Assembly (NCBI GenBank): GCA_025093985.1
Contig: JACAAK010000015.1
Coordinates: 124,001 to 188,000, forward strand
Reading direction: 5' to 3'
Length of the DNA: 64,000 bases
Source of the DNA: Calvatia gigantea
Taxonomy: Eukaryota > Basidiomycota > Agaricomycetes > Agaricales > Lycoperdaceae
The position numbers and the translations under genes were made by a program. Under the pieces are notes generated by a model, which worked only from the letters and a program-made list of their open reading frames with translations, made no database searches and had not been told where the DNA came from. Of this stretch, positions 24,045-35,407 are shown piece after piece. Positions within the stretch are counted from its first letter, which is position 1; each line of letters starts with the position of its first letter.

Positions 24045-25260
24045 TTATAGAAGTTGGTTTGTGGGGTAATTCCTGATTCGTAACCAAGTAATAACGATCA
24101 TGGCAAAATGAAGACATGCCCACATAATCCCTAAGCACAACATCCCTCGGTGGAGGAAGGCGAGTCTGGTGTACAAGTTATTGGGTGCGTCATGTGATGT
24201 ACCCTCCCACACAGGGGCAAGTACGAAACCTATGAAGGAGGTGATAGACGTGGTGAACCAGATCGCTGGCAGTGAAAGTAATGTCCAAAACCACAACCCC
24301 TTGTCACGACCCGAAGCCTATGTGTAGAAAGTTACTACAAGTGGGAGAAATGAGCCAACAAAGTTGGATTCGTACCTCCAGCCAGTAGTCCACTATGATG
24401 GCTTTACGCATATTTTGGGCGTTGCCGATGTACACATGTGCAAGAATTGCGCTTATGAAGGAATGGAATATGCACAATGAACCGAGGACGAAGGTCATAG
24501 AATGGGAGGGTGCTTTTGTTGTTCCCAAGTATGGCGCAACAACACTGGAAATATATATCACCGTCAACGTTCATCAACCGTACAACTAAACGAAACCAGT
24601 GCATCGGCCATACCCAAGGAGGACCATGGAAATGTCACGGAAAATAATCCAATGACCGTGGAGACGCCCGGCTCGTGTGCACCAACGTTCACCCAATGTC
24701 ACGTAGCTTTGATAATACCCAACGCCTTGGAGCCTAAATTGAGGCAAGGGGGTGGCGATCTTATACTCCGAGCGGTAGATTATTGGTAGGTAAAGGTGGA
24801 GAGGCAGCCATATGTTGTGGCACATCTTGCGAACAGTGCGACTATCCCCACATATCGCAATCAGGTTTGAGTCTGATGAGTCGTGAATCAGCGAGGGTGC
24901 GTACCCAATAGACGGATTTTCCATAGGGAAGAGAGCCACGATGCGCGCAGAAAGCGGTAAAGGAAGGCGCAACCTCGGCCGTGATATGAGCTTTGAGGTA
25001 ATGGTTGTAGGGACGAAGAGCAGTCATCCGGGGTTCTTTGTGTTATAAACTTTTCTCGGCCCTCCCAGACACTGCTGGGTCGCCGGACACCGATTAGCAA
25101 GAACCACCTCTGACCCAAAACCTGCTTCCAAGTGATCTATCCGACGGCCATCTCTTGCTAATTTGAGATAGCCGCCAGCACTCACCGCACGAAGTTCATC
25201 CGAGGGTATGTATCTGTGCAGGTTGGTGAGCCTTCCGGGGAGTTTAGCACAACATAACAT
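24045..25260 (-). CDS. T1: polytopic membrane protein of unknown function, family copy 1
   Basis: Read on the minus strand the parts are: a 5' segment (25024-25260) and a segment around 24590-24970 with MCHNIWLPLHLYLPIIYRSEY, TPLPQFRLQGVGYYQSYVTLG and WIIFRDISMVLLGYG. They are followed by 24370-24567 with HSMTFVLGSLCIFHSFISAILAH and a last exon ending at the stop 24045, with WFWTLLSLPAIWFTTSI and FLHRGMLCLGIMWACLHFAMI. That gives about five or six membrane helices. The same order of parts recurs at T2, T3 and T4, which supports a real gene. Short introns (near 24300-24370 and 24570-24600) are likely but not all borders could be fixed. Function unknown. Its 5' end faces the L1 fragment. Confidence 0.5.
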
Positions 25261-25539
25261 TGAAGAAAGACGTTCACCTATTAAGTCGTAGAAGTGGAAC
25301 CATTGGACTGAGACAGATGGAATCTCGTTACCCGCTACCGTTATACCCTTAAAGGTGGTTCTCGGACACGTTCACCAGGAGTGAGGAAGGTTCTGAGCAG
25401 TGTTTGGAGCCCATCAGAAGGGTGCATATAAGTCAGGCCTGGATCCCCACCCCGACCTATCCTGACTTCGCAGGGAAGAACGTCCAAGGCAATACGGTAC
25501 ATGATAGACGACGTCACTGGATTCATATCAGGTGGGAAT

Positions 25540-25970
25540 CTCCTGCCCTAATGAGCATGTCACAAATTCCAAACGTTCCCTATTTGCATCTGCGTCTCCA
25601 CTTCGGCCATCCCGGCTGCTTCGGTTTCACTCGGTGAGTGTGCTCTCTGACTTTCTTTTTAGGTGAAGAGAACAATACTTCAGTTATCTGTCTTAATCTG
25701 TTATGTCGAGCATCCTATTCACCTGGCCTCTTTCCCCCAATTTCTTTCTTAATGTGGCATGTTGCAAGCCCGGTCCGCCTTCGCCGGTGAACTTGTTCCA
25801 TGTACTCTGCCTCTCTGCGAGATCTCTTGTAATGTATCAGATGGGCTGTTCGCTACTTCTCGAAGGTTCCTTATAACAAGCTATGTCGAGGAACTGATCA
25901 TGCGCACATCTCGTGATTGTGCATTTCGTCCAAAGGACGGCAAGATCCGGTGGGGCGCTTTGTATTGACC
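25540..25970 (+). pseudogene. L1: fragment of the F-box/LRR-like family
   Basis: The stretch VPYLHLRLHFGHPGCFGF followed by a GTGAGTGTGCTCTC donor matches the start of L2 (28720-28820) and L4 (60520-60570), where the same donor sequence follows a short aromatic exon. The LRR-like part is not found downstream, so only the 5' end remains. It sits directly 5' of T1 in divergent orientation, as in the other T-L pairs. Confidence 0.45.
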
Positions 25971-27080
25971 AACAACAACAAATGAGTGTCCTGGCGCGAT
26001 TTCTCCTGCCCGCTCGTGTTCGTACTTTCAGTGTCCTGAGCTTGGGAAGGCCGTCAATGACGTCGAGACCCCCTGGTCGTCAAGATTCCCAATGGTGTTG
26101 TTGGAGGGTGTTATAATGGAGGCAAAGGAAGTTGGACAGAGTGTCAATGTCCTCCATGGTGCATTGGTAATTCGTGCCCGTGAGTACGAACATATGGAGA
26201 TTTGGCTCAAAATTTTGCACCACCCTCAGTCACCTCCTGGATAACGTTGGGGAACAAACGTTGAAGACTCAAAGCCCGGAGATTGCTTGTGTGACGGTGG
26301 ATGAAGGGTATAAGGGTCGGGTTTACAACCAAGTCATCCGTCGTCAGTTCATCTTTCCGAATATCAAGGTCCAATTATGTGAGTTGAGGGAGGTAGAAAT
26401 GATTCGCGAACAGCGAAGGGATTAAGTCGATAGCTGTGGTAAGGGAGACCCTGAAGAGTTGACCCAAACGTCAGCCACCCCAGGGCAAGTAGGTCGATGT
26501 ACGCATCACAGTAGAGCATGCTTGGTGGGTGTCGATGTATTTCGTGTATCGCACGACAACAATCCATCTTGAACTCCAAAATGCAGGCCTGGTCCACCAA
26601 GCGAGGGGTCAGGTCTCTAATCAACAGTCAAAAGGGGTCTGGTTACGAAAAGTGCACGACTTGGTCACTCACGAAATACTCGAATACTCCACGGAATCAA
26701 AACCTTGCGGCGGCTGTCCTGTGGAGGGGAGAGAGATTGTCTTAGCTCATACAGTCATAGCGATATGAAAAATGCGCAGCTGTCCGCGTATTGGCATGGA
26801 TAGGTGTCGGGAGAAATTGGGAGATGCGACGTCACATTTCGAAAGTGACAGAGGCTACGATGGTGGTTCCCGAGGTCAGATCAGAGGCTATTACGCAATT
26901 CAACCCTTAGTATTCACTTTCGACATTGCAAACAGCAAGCTGCTCATGAGCAAGAGATCACGTTTCAAATTTCATGATGGTTCTGACCATCACTCGAAAA
27001 GGACCAAACACATCCACACACTGCGGCATCTCAGCAGATTCGGAGCCCTACTTATGGAAAGAGTGCGGATTAAAGTAATT
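25971..27080. other. 1.1-kb region without a recognised gene
   Basis: Open frames at 26174-26425 (plus) and 26364-26624 (minus) have no recognisable motif. From about 26860 the sequence resembles 42650-42730 and leads into the T-family 3' flank, so the right end belongs to the T2 repeat unit. Confidence 0.35.
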
Positions 27081-27217
27081 AATTCAAAGTCGGAAGTGCT
27101 CGAGATTCTTTCACCGCAACAATAATTTAAAGGCGTAAAAACAGATGAAACAGAGGTTCCCCATAGCCCATGAGCTAGGAAGGGGCAAGAAAAATTATCA
27201 AAGAGTTAGTGAAACAT

Positions 27218-28290
27218 TTATCGAAGTTCGTTCGTGGGGGAATCTTTAATTCCTAGCCAAGATATCACGATCATAGCAAAATGGAGGCATGCCCACATGA
27301 CCCCCAAACACAATATACCTCGGTGGAGGAAGATGAGCCTGGTAGACAAGTGGTGGGGCACCTCAAGTGACATATCCTCCCACACAGAGGCGAGTATAAA
27401 AGATAAGAAAGAAGCAATGGATGCGGTGAACCAGACAGCCGGCAGGGAAAGTAATGTCCAAAACCATAATCCCTTGTCACGACCCGAAGCCTGTATGTAG
27501 AAAGTCACTACAAGCTTAAGAAATAGGCCAGCGAAGCTGTGTTCATACCTCCAGCCAATAGTCCACTGTTATGGCTTTACGCAAATTTTGAGCGTTGCCG
27601 ATGTACACATGTGTGAGGATTGTGCCTATGAAGGAATGGAATATGCACAATGAACCAAGGATGAAGGTCATGGAATGTGAGGACGCTTTCGTTGTTCCTA
27701 AGTATGGTGCAGCAACACTGGACCGTCAACTCATCAGTTATTCAACTAGCGAAACCAGTGTGTCAGCCGTACATACCCAAGGAGGGCCATGGAAATGTCA
27801 CGGAAAATTATCCAATGATCATGTAGACACCCAGCTTGCGCGCATCAACGGTCGCCTAGTGTCACGTAGCTCTGGTAATATCCAACGCCTTGGAGCCTAA
27901 ATTGAGGCAAGGGGGTAGTGATCTTATACTCCGAGCAGTAAAGCATTGGTAGGTATAGGTGGAAAGACAACCACAGGTTACGGCATATCTTGAGGATAGT
28001 GCAGCTGCCCCCGCACATCAGGGTCAAGGCTGAGTCGGATAAATCATGGAGCTGAGAGGGTACGGACCTGGTAGAGGAGTCATACATAGGGAAGAGAGCC
28101 ATGATGTACACAGGAAACAGCAAAGAAAGATGCGATCTACAGACCTCCAGGATATGGGACTTTGAGGTAGCAGCTGTAGGGGAAAGGTGCAGTCGTCCGG
28201 GGTTATTCGTACCATAGGTTTATACCTGGTGGGATGTTGACGTTGCGTAGAGATATAACTAGAGGTGGTTCGCTCTTCTTTTGGACCCAA
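27218..28290 (-). CDS. T2: polytopic membrane protein of unknown function, family copy 2
   Basis: Same parts as T1 in the same order: LFPVYIMALFPMYDS, ICRNLWLSFHLYLPMLYCSEY and TPLPQFRLQGVGYYQSYVTLG (28123 down to about 27845), and a last exon 27218-27508 with WFWTLLSLPAVWFTASIASF and FLHRGILCLGVMWACLHFAMI. The middle exon around 27560-27720 reads through shorter frames than in T1 and may carry an indel. A divergent L2 gene follows on the right. Confidence 0.45.
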
Positions 28291-28700
28291 CGGACAGCAT
28301 TACTTGACGTACAAAATGAGAACGTGGGAGAAAATTGCAGTCACCCGGGTTATTCATGCCATAGGTATTGCGTAAAGATATAATTAGAGGTGGTTCGCTC
28401 TTCCACCTTCATAGGACCCCATAGGGTAGAACCTAAGAATCGTGTCATAGGCAACCGCATCTGGGAGGTCAGCCAAACTTGTCACTCATGACCTTTTTCG
28501 GACAGGCTTTTCGTGCATACTTCTGTCCTATGATGTCCTATGAGGGAAACCACTCTAATTAGAGGTGTACATAGGGCGGAAGTACCCCTTTAACAAGAGG
28601 GTTTATTTGGTATTATTAGGTGCGCTCTTCTGTGGCCCTTGGGTCATTGAACAAACAGAGCAATGTACAAAATGAGAACGTGGGAAAATCTCACTCATTG
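28190..28700. repeat. Internally duplicated T2/L2 divergent intergenic region
   Basis: Two imperfect copies of a promoter-side block follow each other. GGGTTATTC..CATAGG occurs near 28200 and 28345, GAGGTGGTTCGCTCTTC near 28261 and 28386, and GTACAAAATGAGAACGTGGG near 28309 and 28661. The second copy is longer by about 200 bp. The duplication lies between the 5' ends of divergent T2 and L2, so it doubles their shared upstream region. Confidence 0.6.
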
Positions 28701-28729
28701 CTGTAGTAGCTCAACGTATTCCTTGTTTC

Positions 28730-30055
28730 CGTCTGCGTCCCCACTGTGGTTTCTGCAACACGGGGGGTTATGTTGGTTTCTCTTTCTATCCTTTGTGGTT
28801 CGTGGTGAGTATGCTCTCCTGCTTTAGTGATATCTCGACATGTAACCTAACCTCCCAACCTCCCTATCTCTAAGGCCAGTATAACCAGGGTGCTGGACGT
28901 AAGAATTGGGTGTTTGGTTAAAGGGTGTGGTAGTGGTAGTGGAGCGGAGTTTGCGCCAGAGCTGTATGTGCTGGTTAAGATTTACGGGGCATTGAGAGTC
29001 AAAGTTAGCGTATTCGAGCTGTTGTTGGTACGTCTTCTACCCTTCTACTCACCACCTTAATATATTGACCATTTTTTGTGTGGACATAGTGTATCTACGC
29101 TGACCTTTTCAAAAATTCTCCTCGCTTTCACACCCACCGCCCTTTATGCCAGGAGCCTAGCCATACCAAGCTTATGGATCCCACCTAACAATGTTACCTG
29201 TATCGCCAAGAACAACGACATGCAGGTCCTTCAACAACGCATACCCAAAACCTTCAACAACCACAGCCAGCATGCACACAACCATCGTACCACCTGTTCC
29301 CACCCCGCCGAGCCCACGCTAGATTGAGTGGAGTATCACCTGGGGGATGAAGTAATGTCGCAAACGCAGCCGGGAAGAGGTATTGGAGAGGAACGGGATG
29401 GTGAGGGTAAATACGGTGAGGGTGAATATGGTGAGTGCTCTCAACAATATGAATGGAAGCAGTTCGACCTCTGGTGGTGGGAGTTCATCACAAGCCTCAA
29501 AAAGCACCGCTTCCGTTCATCAAGGCCAAGGACCTTCGACGAGCGCAGCAGCAGCGGCACGACAATCATCAATGGGCCCCCCATCAACCTCATAATAACG
29601 ACACAGACACGGATAACCACCTGTTCCTGTTTCCAGCACCAAGGATCCATCACCAGCAAGAGCCAGTACGCCAATACCTCCCTCCTTCACCCCAACCGCT
29701 CAACACTCTTGAAAGTGCGAAACACGTTACAAGCGTAGTCCCCAGTCTGGATTTCGTTGGGTGGGACGGGGGGTCATGTGTCATTTTACGGAATAGCGCG
29801 TCCAACGCGACCACGAAGGTGGATGCAAACATGGGTGGGGATGTGGTAGTAATTAAACCAGACGCAGGTGTTGGTGGGGAGAATAGTGGTGTTGGGCCTT
29901 CGCGCGCAAATGCGGGTCTTTCTGATCCTGTTTCTGGCAGTGCTACTATTACTACCGCCGCCGCTGCAGCAGCAGCAGCAGCAGCTATGAGCTCCGGAAC
30001 TGCTGCCGGTACCAGCACCAATGTCAACACCAGCATGCATTTGTTACATTCATAA
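28730..30055 (+). pseudogene. L2: F-box/LRR-like family copy with internal deletion
   Basis: The 5' exon (…FYPLWFVV before a GTGAGT donor) and the 3' LRR-like part (VRIGCLVKGCGSGSGAE) are both present. The roughly 430 bp between them in L4 are missing: the join runs from TATAACCA straight to GGGTGCTGG. Downstream, a Ser/Gly-rich stretch (29383-29595, NGSSSTSGGGSSSQ, HQGQGPSTSAAA) and a C-terminal frame to 30055 (NTLESAKHVTSVVPSLDFVGW, then a poly-Ala run) match L3. The LRR repeat suggests a substrate-binding role in an F-box protein, but no F-box is visible. Confidence 0.5.
29956..29988 (+). repeat. GCN trinucleotide repeat coding a poly-Ala run in L2
   Basis: GCC/GCT/GCA triplets give 11 alanines in a row in the L2 C-terminal frame. 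L3 has only short Ala stretches at the matching place (AAAMAT), so the run has expanded. Confidence 0.8.
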
Positions 30056-30915
30056 TCTAATTGGAAGAGACAAGGAGAGGCGTGCAAAACGGATAAACAG
30101 GAGGTGTGCGAGAGCCCGTGAGCCAGCCGGGAGCAGGAAATTTTACTGAAAAGCAAAGGAACATTTATCGAAGCTCGTTCATGGAGGAATTTCTAACTCG
30201 CAGCCTAGATATTACGACCATAGAAAAATGAAGACATGCCCATATAATCCCCAGAAACAATATCCCTCGATGGAAGAATACAAGTTTGGCAGACAAGGAA
30301 CTGAGTACTTCACGCAACGTATCCTCCCACCACAGAGGCAAATATTAAAGCTAAGAAGGAGATGATAGATGTGGTGAACCAGATGGCTGGCAGTGAAAGT
30401 AATGTCCAGAACCATAATCCCTTGTCACGACCCGAAGCCTGTATGTAGAAAGTTACAACAGGTCAGAGAAGTGGGACGATGTTGCATTCGTACCTCTAGC
30501 CAGTAGTCCACTGCACTGTGATGGCTTTACGCATATTTTGTGTGTTACCGATGTATACATGCACAAGGATCGTGCCTATGAAGGAATTAAAAATACACAA
30601 TGAACCGAGGATGAAGGTCATGGAATGCGGCAGTGCTTTCATTGTTCCTAAGTACGGTGCAATGACACTGGAAAAAATAGATCACCACCGACTCATCAGT
30701 TAGACAACTAGAAAAACTAGTGCATTAGCCATACCCAAGCAGGACCATGGAAATATTGCAGAAGATTATCCAATGATTGTGTAGACGCCTAGCCTGTGAA
30801 TACCAACAGTCACCCAGTGTCACATAGCACTGGTAATGCCCAACACCTTGAAGCCTAAATTGAGGTAAGGGGGTGGCGATCTTGTACTCAAAGTAGTAAA
30901 GCATTGGTAGATATA

Positions 30916-31126
30916 CAGTAAGGGACAAAACCCTTCCAATGATTTTGACTTTTTCATGAAATCTCAAATAACTCAGCAACCACTAAGCCAATTCATTTCA
31001 AATTTTAAATGAAGGTAGTCATGCTTCTTATCTACAAATGTGTTTAAGCATTTAATATTATACTTTGTTTCTATGGAGATATGAATTATTGAATATTATG
31101 AGTGCATTGAAAGAGTTTTGTCCCTC
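30916..31126. repeat. M1 left terminal inverted repeat (211 bp), itself bounded by inverted motifs
   Basis: The outer end GGGACAAAAC..TTCCAATG recurs inverted at the inner end (CATTGAAAGAGTTTTGTCCC). Each transposon end is thus a small inverted-repeat unit of its own. The partner is at 32309-32520. Confidence 0.85.
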
Positions 31127-31264
31127 ATCTTCTCCAGGCACATAACTCTGTTTACTGCTCTCAAACAAATTCAAATAAAATCATATGATGAGAGTAGATT
31201 GTGTATAAAGATGAAAGCTTACTTCTCCAGGCCAAAGTAACCCAATAACTTATCTTCTGTTGAC

Positions 31265-32281
31265 ATGAAACCTCTCTCTTCTTCTCAGATTGATCATATC
31301 CTCTTTCTCCTTGACAAAGGACATACTGCTACCCAAATTGCTTCCACTACTGGTTATTCCCTCAGTACTATCTCTAGAGTTCGCTCTAAACATAGGCCAA
31401 CAATTTCCAAATCCACTGGTGGCTGTCCAAGCAAGCTTTCCCCCTCTGATACCAAATATGCCATTTGACTTCTCACCTCTTGCAAGGCCGATAATGCCTC
31501 TCAGGTCACAAAGGCCCTCCAAAATGTTACCAACCAACCTGTTTCATCCAAAACAATTCAAAGGACACTCAAAAGGGCAGGGATGAAGGCTGTAGTGAAG
31601 AGAAAACGGCCTTTACTCACTAGGGTTCACAAGCAGAAGAGGCTGGTGTTTGCAAAAACATATGCAAACTGGACTGTGGAGGACTGGAAGCAGGTAGTTT
31701 GGACAGATGAGACTAAAATCAATCAGATGGGGTCAGATGGAAGGCATTGGGTGTGGAAAACAGCAGGAGAGGGGCTTAGTGACAGGCTGGTGAATGGAAC
31801 TGTCAAGTTTGGAGGAGGTTCTTGTATGATATGGGGGTGCATGCTATGGCAGGGGCCTGGCCATATACACCACATTGAAGGTACCATGGATGGTGACCTT
31901 TATGTTCGCATTTTGGATGACAAACTTTACCAAAGTCTCAAGAAATACAGGAAGAAGAAGTGGCAAGTCCTTTTCCAACAGGACAATGACCCCAAACACA
32001 CAAGCAAAAAAGCAAAAAAGTGGCTTGAAAACAGTGGTTTAAAGGTTATGGAGTGGCCACCACAGTCCCCAGACCTTAATCCCATTGAACAGCTCTGGAC
32101 TTATGTCAAAAACAGGCTAGAAGAGTATGAAAACTACCCTTCCAGCATAACTGAACTCAGAGAAAGGGTAGATATAGAATGGGGCAAAATTCCTGCATCA
32201 GTGTGTCAGAATTTGATAGAGAGTATGCCTAGGAGGGTTCAGGCTGTTTTACAGGCCAAAAGGGGCTATACAAAGTATTAG
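31265..32281 (+). pseudogene. M1 transposase (Tc1 family, DD34E) with one in-frame TGA
   Basis: The frame starts MKPLSSSQIDHILFLLDKG and contains an N-terminal helix-turn-helix (ATQIASTTGYSLSTISRVR), a GCPSKLSPSD linker (GRPSKLSPSD in M2), and a DDE catalytic core. The first Asp is in WTDETKI, the second in FQQDND and the Glu in DLNPIE, with 34 residues between the last two. It ends ...QAKRGYTKY-stop. The only break is TGA at 31466-31468, where M2 has CGC (Arg), consistent with a decayed Arg codon. Otherwise it is full length (about 338 codons). Confidence 0.88.
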
Positions 32282-32308
32282 AGAACTGATTTTGTGTAGT
32301 TTCAGACA

Positions 32309-32520
32309 GAGGGACAAAACCCTTCCAATGGACTCATAATGTTGATTAATTCATATCACCACAGGAACTTAATATTACATAATGCTGTTTATACCTATTT
32401 GTAGATAAGATACAAGACTACCTACATTTAAATTCTGAAGTGGATACCTTTACTGGTTGCTGAGTTATTTGAGATTTCATGAAAAAGTCAAAATCATTGG
32501 AAGGGTTTTGTCCCTTACTG
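32309..32520. repeat. M1 right terminal inverted repeat
   Basis: Inverted partner of 30916-31126, with the inner motif GAGGGACAAAACCCTTCC at its left edge and the outer motif at 32520. Confidence 0.85.
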
Positions 32521-34634
32521 TAGGTGGAAAGACAACCATAGGCTGCAGCATACCTTGCAGATAGTGCAGCTACCCCTACACATCGGATATCCAACATTGA
32601 GTCTGATAAATCATGAAATTGAGAGGGTACACACCTGGTAGAGGAGTTATACATACTGAAGAGAGCCACAACACATACAGGCAGCAGCAAAGGAAGATAT
32701 AATCGACCAGCCTCAGCCAGAATATGAATCTTTGAGGTCATGGTTGTAGGAGAAAGTATGCGGTCATCTGGAGTTCTTTATGCCATAAGTTTTATAACAG
32801 TTCAAACCGGTGTGGTGTTGACATGTATATTAATATCTATACATGTTGAGGATGAGTAGCAGAACTTTCTATTTATTAATAGGTCCACTGTTGCCGCCTA
32901 TGTCTACCCTTAAAAAGACATTGTTCCCATGCCTCACCCTTGTTAAGACCATGAGTCATCGACTGATTAATAGGTGGAAGTATGTTGCACATCACTGACT
33001 TAAGTACTGCTATAGCCGATTGGCGGACGCATCGAGCAGGAGTGATCATGCATGTCATGAGCCGAGCTAGGCCTGGTATCTCTGACTCAAGGAGTGGATG
33101 ATCAACAGTGACAATCGGCTTTGGATCTCTTGGGAGGCCTTCTACGATGGTGTTATGCGTTGCTTGTGTGTCACCACTGCAGCTTCTGCGACACGAGGCA
33201 CTCTTCCGCCGATGGACTGTCCTGTTTGTGGGTATGTTTGGGTACTTTATGTAAGCTACATTGATCCGAAGTTGTTCCAGACTTCGTCAGCTGCTACGAA
33301 AGCACAAGCAAAACCAAGCTCTACTTGCCAGGGGAAATGGAAGGAAAGCTTGTGGTGACTGTCTACTGGCCCAAGTTTGCCAAGGTTAAATCCACCACCA
33401 TATATCTTCACACTGGGATTAACGTCCTCAAAGCATAGATTTCCAAGCTGTCTTGCAACAGCCTTGACCCATTTAACTGTGATGTCCAGAACCATATCTG
33501 TCGACGAAGAGTGGGTCAATACCCATACATATAGCATGGATTTCACAACTAACACTAACCCAACCAGCACATCTGCTTCTCAACCACTGTATTCCTACCT
33601 GTATCCGTGTTTCCAAATTCCGCAACCGCCGTACCCACAAGATCACTATGACCCATCTATCTTGCACTTATATCAAGCTATCATGCATTCCCTCCCTGGA
33701 TGAATAGTGTTACGACATTTAGACCTGGGGGGTTCTTTGTGGGATCTTGTGGGTTCTATTCTACCCAGGTTGAAGGGGTTGAGGGTGCTGGGTGTAAGAA
33801 TTGGGTGTTCGGTTAAAGGGTGTGGTAGTGTTGGTGAAGTGGAGTATGTGTCAAAGTTGGGTGTGTTGGTTAAGAGTTTACTGGGCATCGAGAGTCGAAA
33901 GTGGTGTAACCGAGCTGCTATTGGTACGCCTTCCACCTTTATCCTCATCATTTGTCTGTGTTGGCCGCTTTTTTGTGTGGGTATAGCATATCTATGCTAG
34001 CTTGTCCCAAAAGTTCCCTTCACTCTCATTTCTGCATCCACAGTTACATATGGCACAACTTGTGCATCATCCGCCACCGCCTCTTACACCGGGAACCCAA
34101 CCATACTAGGCTTATGGATCTCACCCACAGTATTACCTGTATCGCCAGGAGGATATGCAGAACCCTCGAGAACACATACCCAAAACATTCAACAACGACA
34201 ACCAGCACGTGCACAACCGTCATACCACCACCTGTTCCCACCTCGCCCAGCCCATGTTGGATTGAGCGGAGTATCACCTGGGACACCTTAAAGATGGAAC
34301 AATGCCACAAACGCAGCTGGGAAGAAAGATGTGGGGCAGCACAATAGCGAGGGTGATGATTCAAATGCCAATACAGCGAGCACGAGCAACAATGGGGAGA
34401 GAAGCGGTTCTACCTCTGGTAGTGGGAGTTCTTCACAAACCCCAGGAGGCACAGCTTCCATTCATCAAGGCCAAGGACCTTCAATGAGCACAGCAGTGGC
34501 AAGACAACAATCGTCGGTGGGGTCTCTGCCAATCCCATGACATGGATAACTACCTATTCCTGTTTTCCAGCATTAGAGACCTGGACACCCACCCACACCG
34601 TCTTCACCACTACCAAGGAGCAGCGAAGCAATAC

Positions 34635-34800
34635 TGTAATGCGAGTAAGTTCGCTAGGTGCGAGGGCCCGAGAGTCATCGACAATGGGTTGAGACAGACT
34701 ACATGACGGTAGAAAGCTAAAGAATGTACACTACGCCGAAGCACTACTTAAATGAGTCCTATATGAATATTCCCACGGTAGCCATATTGGTACCCCTACA
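34635..34800 (-). repeat. TRIM 3' LTR (left)
   Basis: 166 bp with TG...CA ends; 164 of 166 positions match 35408-35573. Confidence 0.93.
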
Positions 34801-34923
34801 CCTCACCCTTTCTTTTAAATAATGACTTCCTAGTCATTCCTCCATCCTACTACTGCTACGGTTCCTAGAAACAGTTTGCGTCACTCATACTCCCTTCTTC
34901 TTCTCGTTCTCATACTTGTACTC

Positions 34924-35010
34924 TGATCTTCAGCTCTTGACTGATCTTCGGCTCTTGACTGATCTTCGGCTCTCGTGACCGACCTTCAGCTCTCGTGACT
35001 GATCTTCAGC
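34924..35010. repeat. Tandem repeat of about 20 bp inside the TRIM
   Basis: Four to five imperfect copies of a unit like GATCTTCGGCTCTTGACT. A simple tandem repeat in the non-coding interior, not a CRISPR array. Confidence 0.75.
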
Positions 35011-35386
35011 TTTACTCATACTCGATCTCTTCGTTCTCGTTCTTCTGTCTTCGCTTGAGTGCGCAATAAGGTGACTAGGTTCGTAAGCAAGCCGTCGTGA
35101 GGCAATGATAATGATGTTGTGTGTGATCAAGAAATGATGGTGACTGGTAACGGTGTGACGGGGCGTGATGGCATCTGATGATCGATGGATAACGCAGGTG
35201 GCTGTGCTCAGAGTGGCTCAAGCACAGGGCAAAGGAGTAGCAACGTCGACGTGGAATAGTGCATCGTAAGGACAGGCGCATGAATGATGAATGAGTGGAA
35301 TGGTCATGAGACCGGCGGAGGACTGTCTTGACAAGTCCAGATATTGAGGATAAAGGGTTGGGGATATAGTCGATAGACAAGGTGGG

Positions 35387-35405
35387 CCCCTCGCGGTGGG
35401 CTCCA
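35387..35405 (-). other. TRIM primer binding site
   Basis: The minus strand reads TGGAGCCCACCGCGAGGGG two bases after the 5' LTR. It matches the site of element B (44222-44240) at 17 of 19 positions, and the two differences are what CpG decay of CGCG to CATG would give. It starts TGG, the complement of a tRNA CCA end; the tRNA is not identified. Confidence 0.75.
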
Positions 35406-35407
35406 AT

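Larger units (their letters stand above)
30916..32520 (+). mobile_element. M1: Tc1/mariner-type transposon (1605 bp), TA target duplication
   Basis: The element starts CAGTAAGGGACAAAACCC and ends with its complement. TA lies on both sides (30914-30915 and 32521-32522). The ends are 211-212 bp inverted repeats that are visibly diverged from each other, so it is older than M2, which has the same total length. The transposase reads on the plus strand. Confidence 0.93.
30150..32790 (-). pseudogene. T3: membrane-protein family copy 3, split by a Tc1 element
   Basis: Minus-strand parts to the right of 32521 and to the left of 30915 join across transposon M1 at a TA: the left flank ends GCATTGGTAGATATA and the right flank resumes with GGTGGAAAGACAACC, exactly as the uninterrupted T2 reads. 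The left part (YLPMLYYFEY, TPLPQFRLQGVGHYQCYVTLG, WIIFCNISMVLLGYG) is open, while the last exon (30212-30415) is frameshifted relative to T1 and T2. The gene is therefore dead twice over. Confidence 0.65.

Noticed and set aside
33256..33570. Minus-strand frames opposite L3 and L4 (also 60607-60957)
   Set aside because: Both are conserved only because L is; the plus strand gives the LRR-like pattern and the single CGA/TGA difference explains its break.
34924..35010. Small CRISPR or regulatory array in the TRIM
   Set aside because: Short imperfect tandem repeat without spacers, inside a non-coding retroelement.
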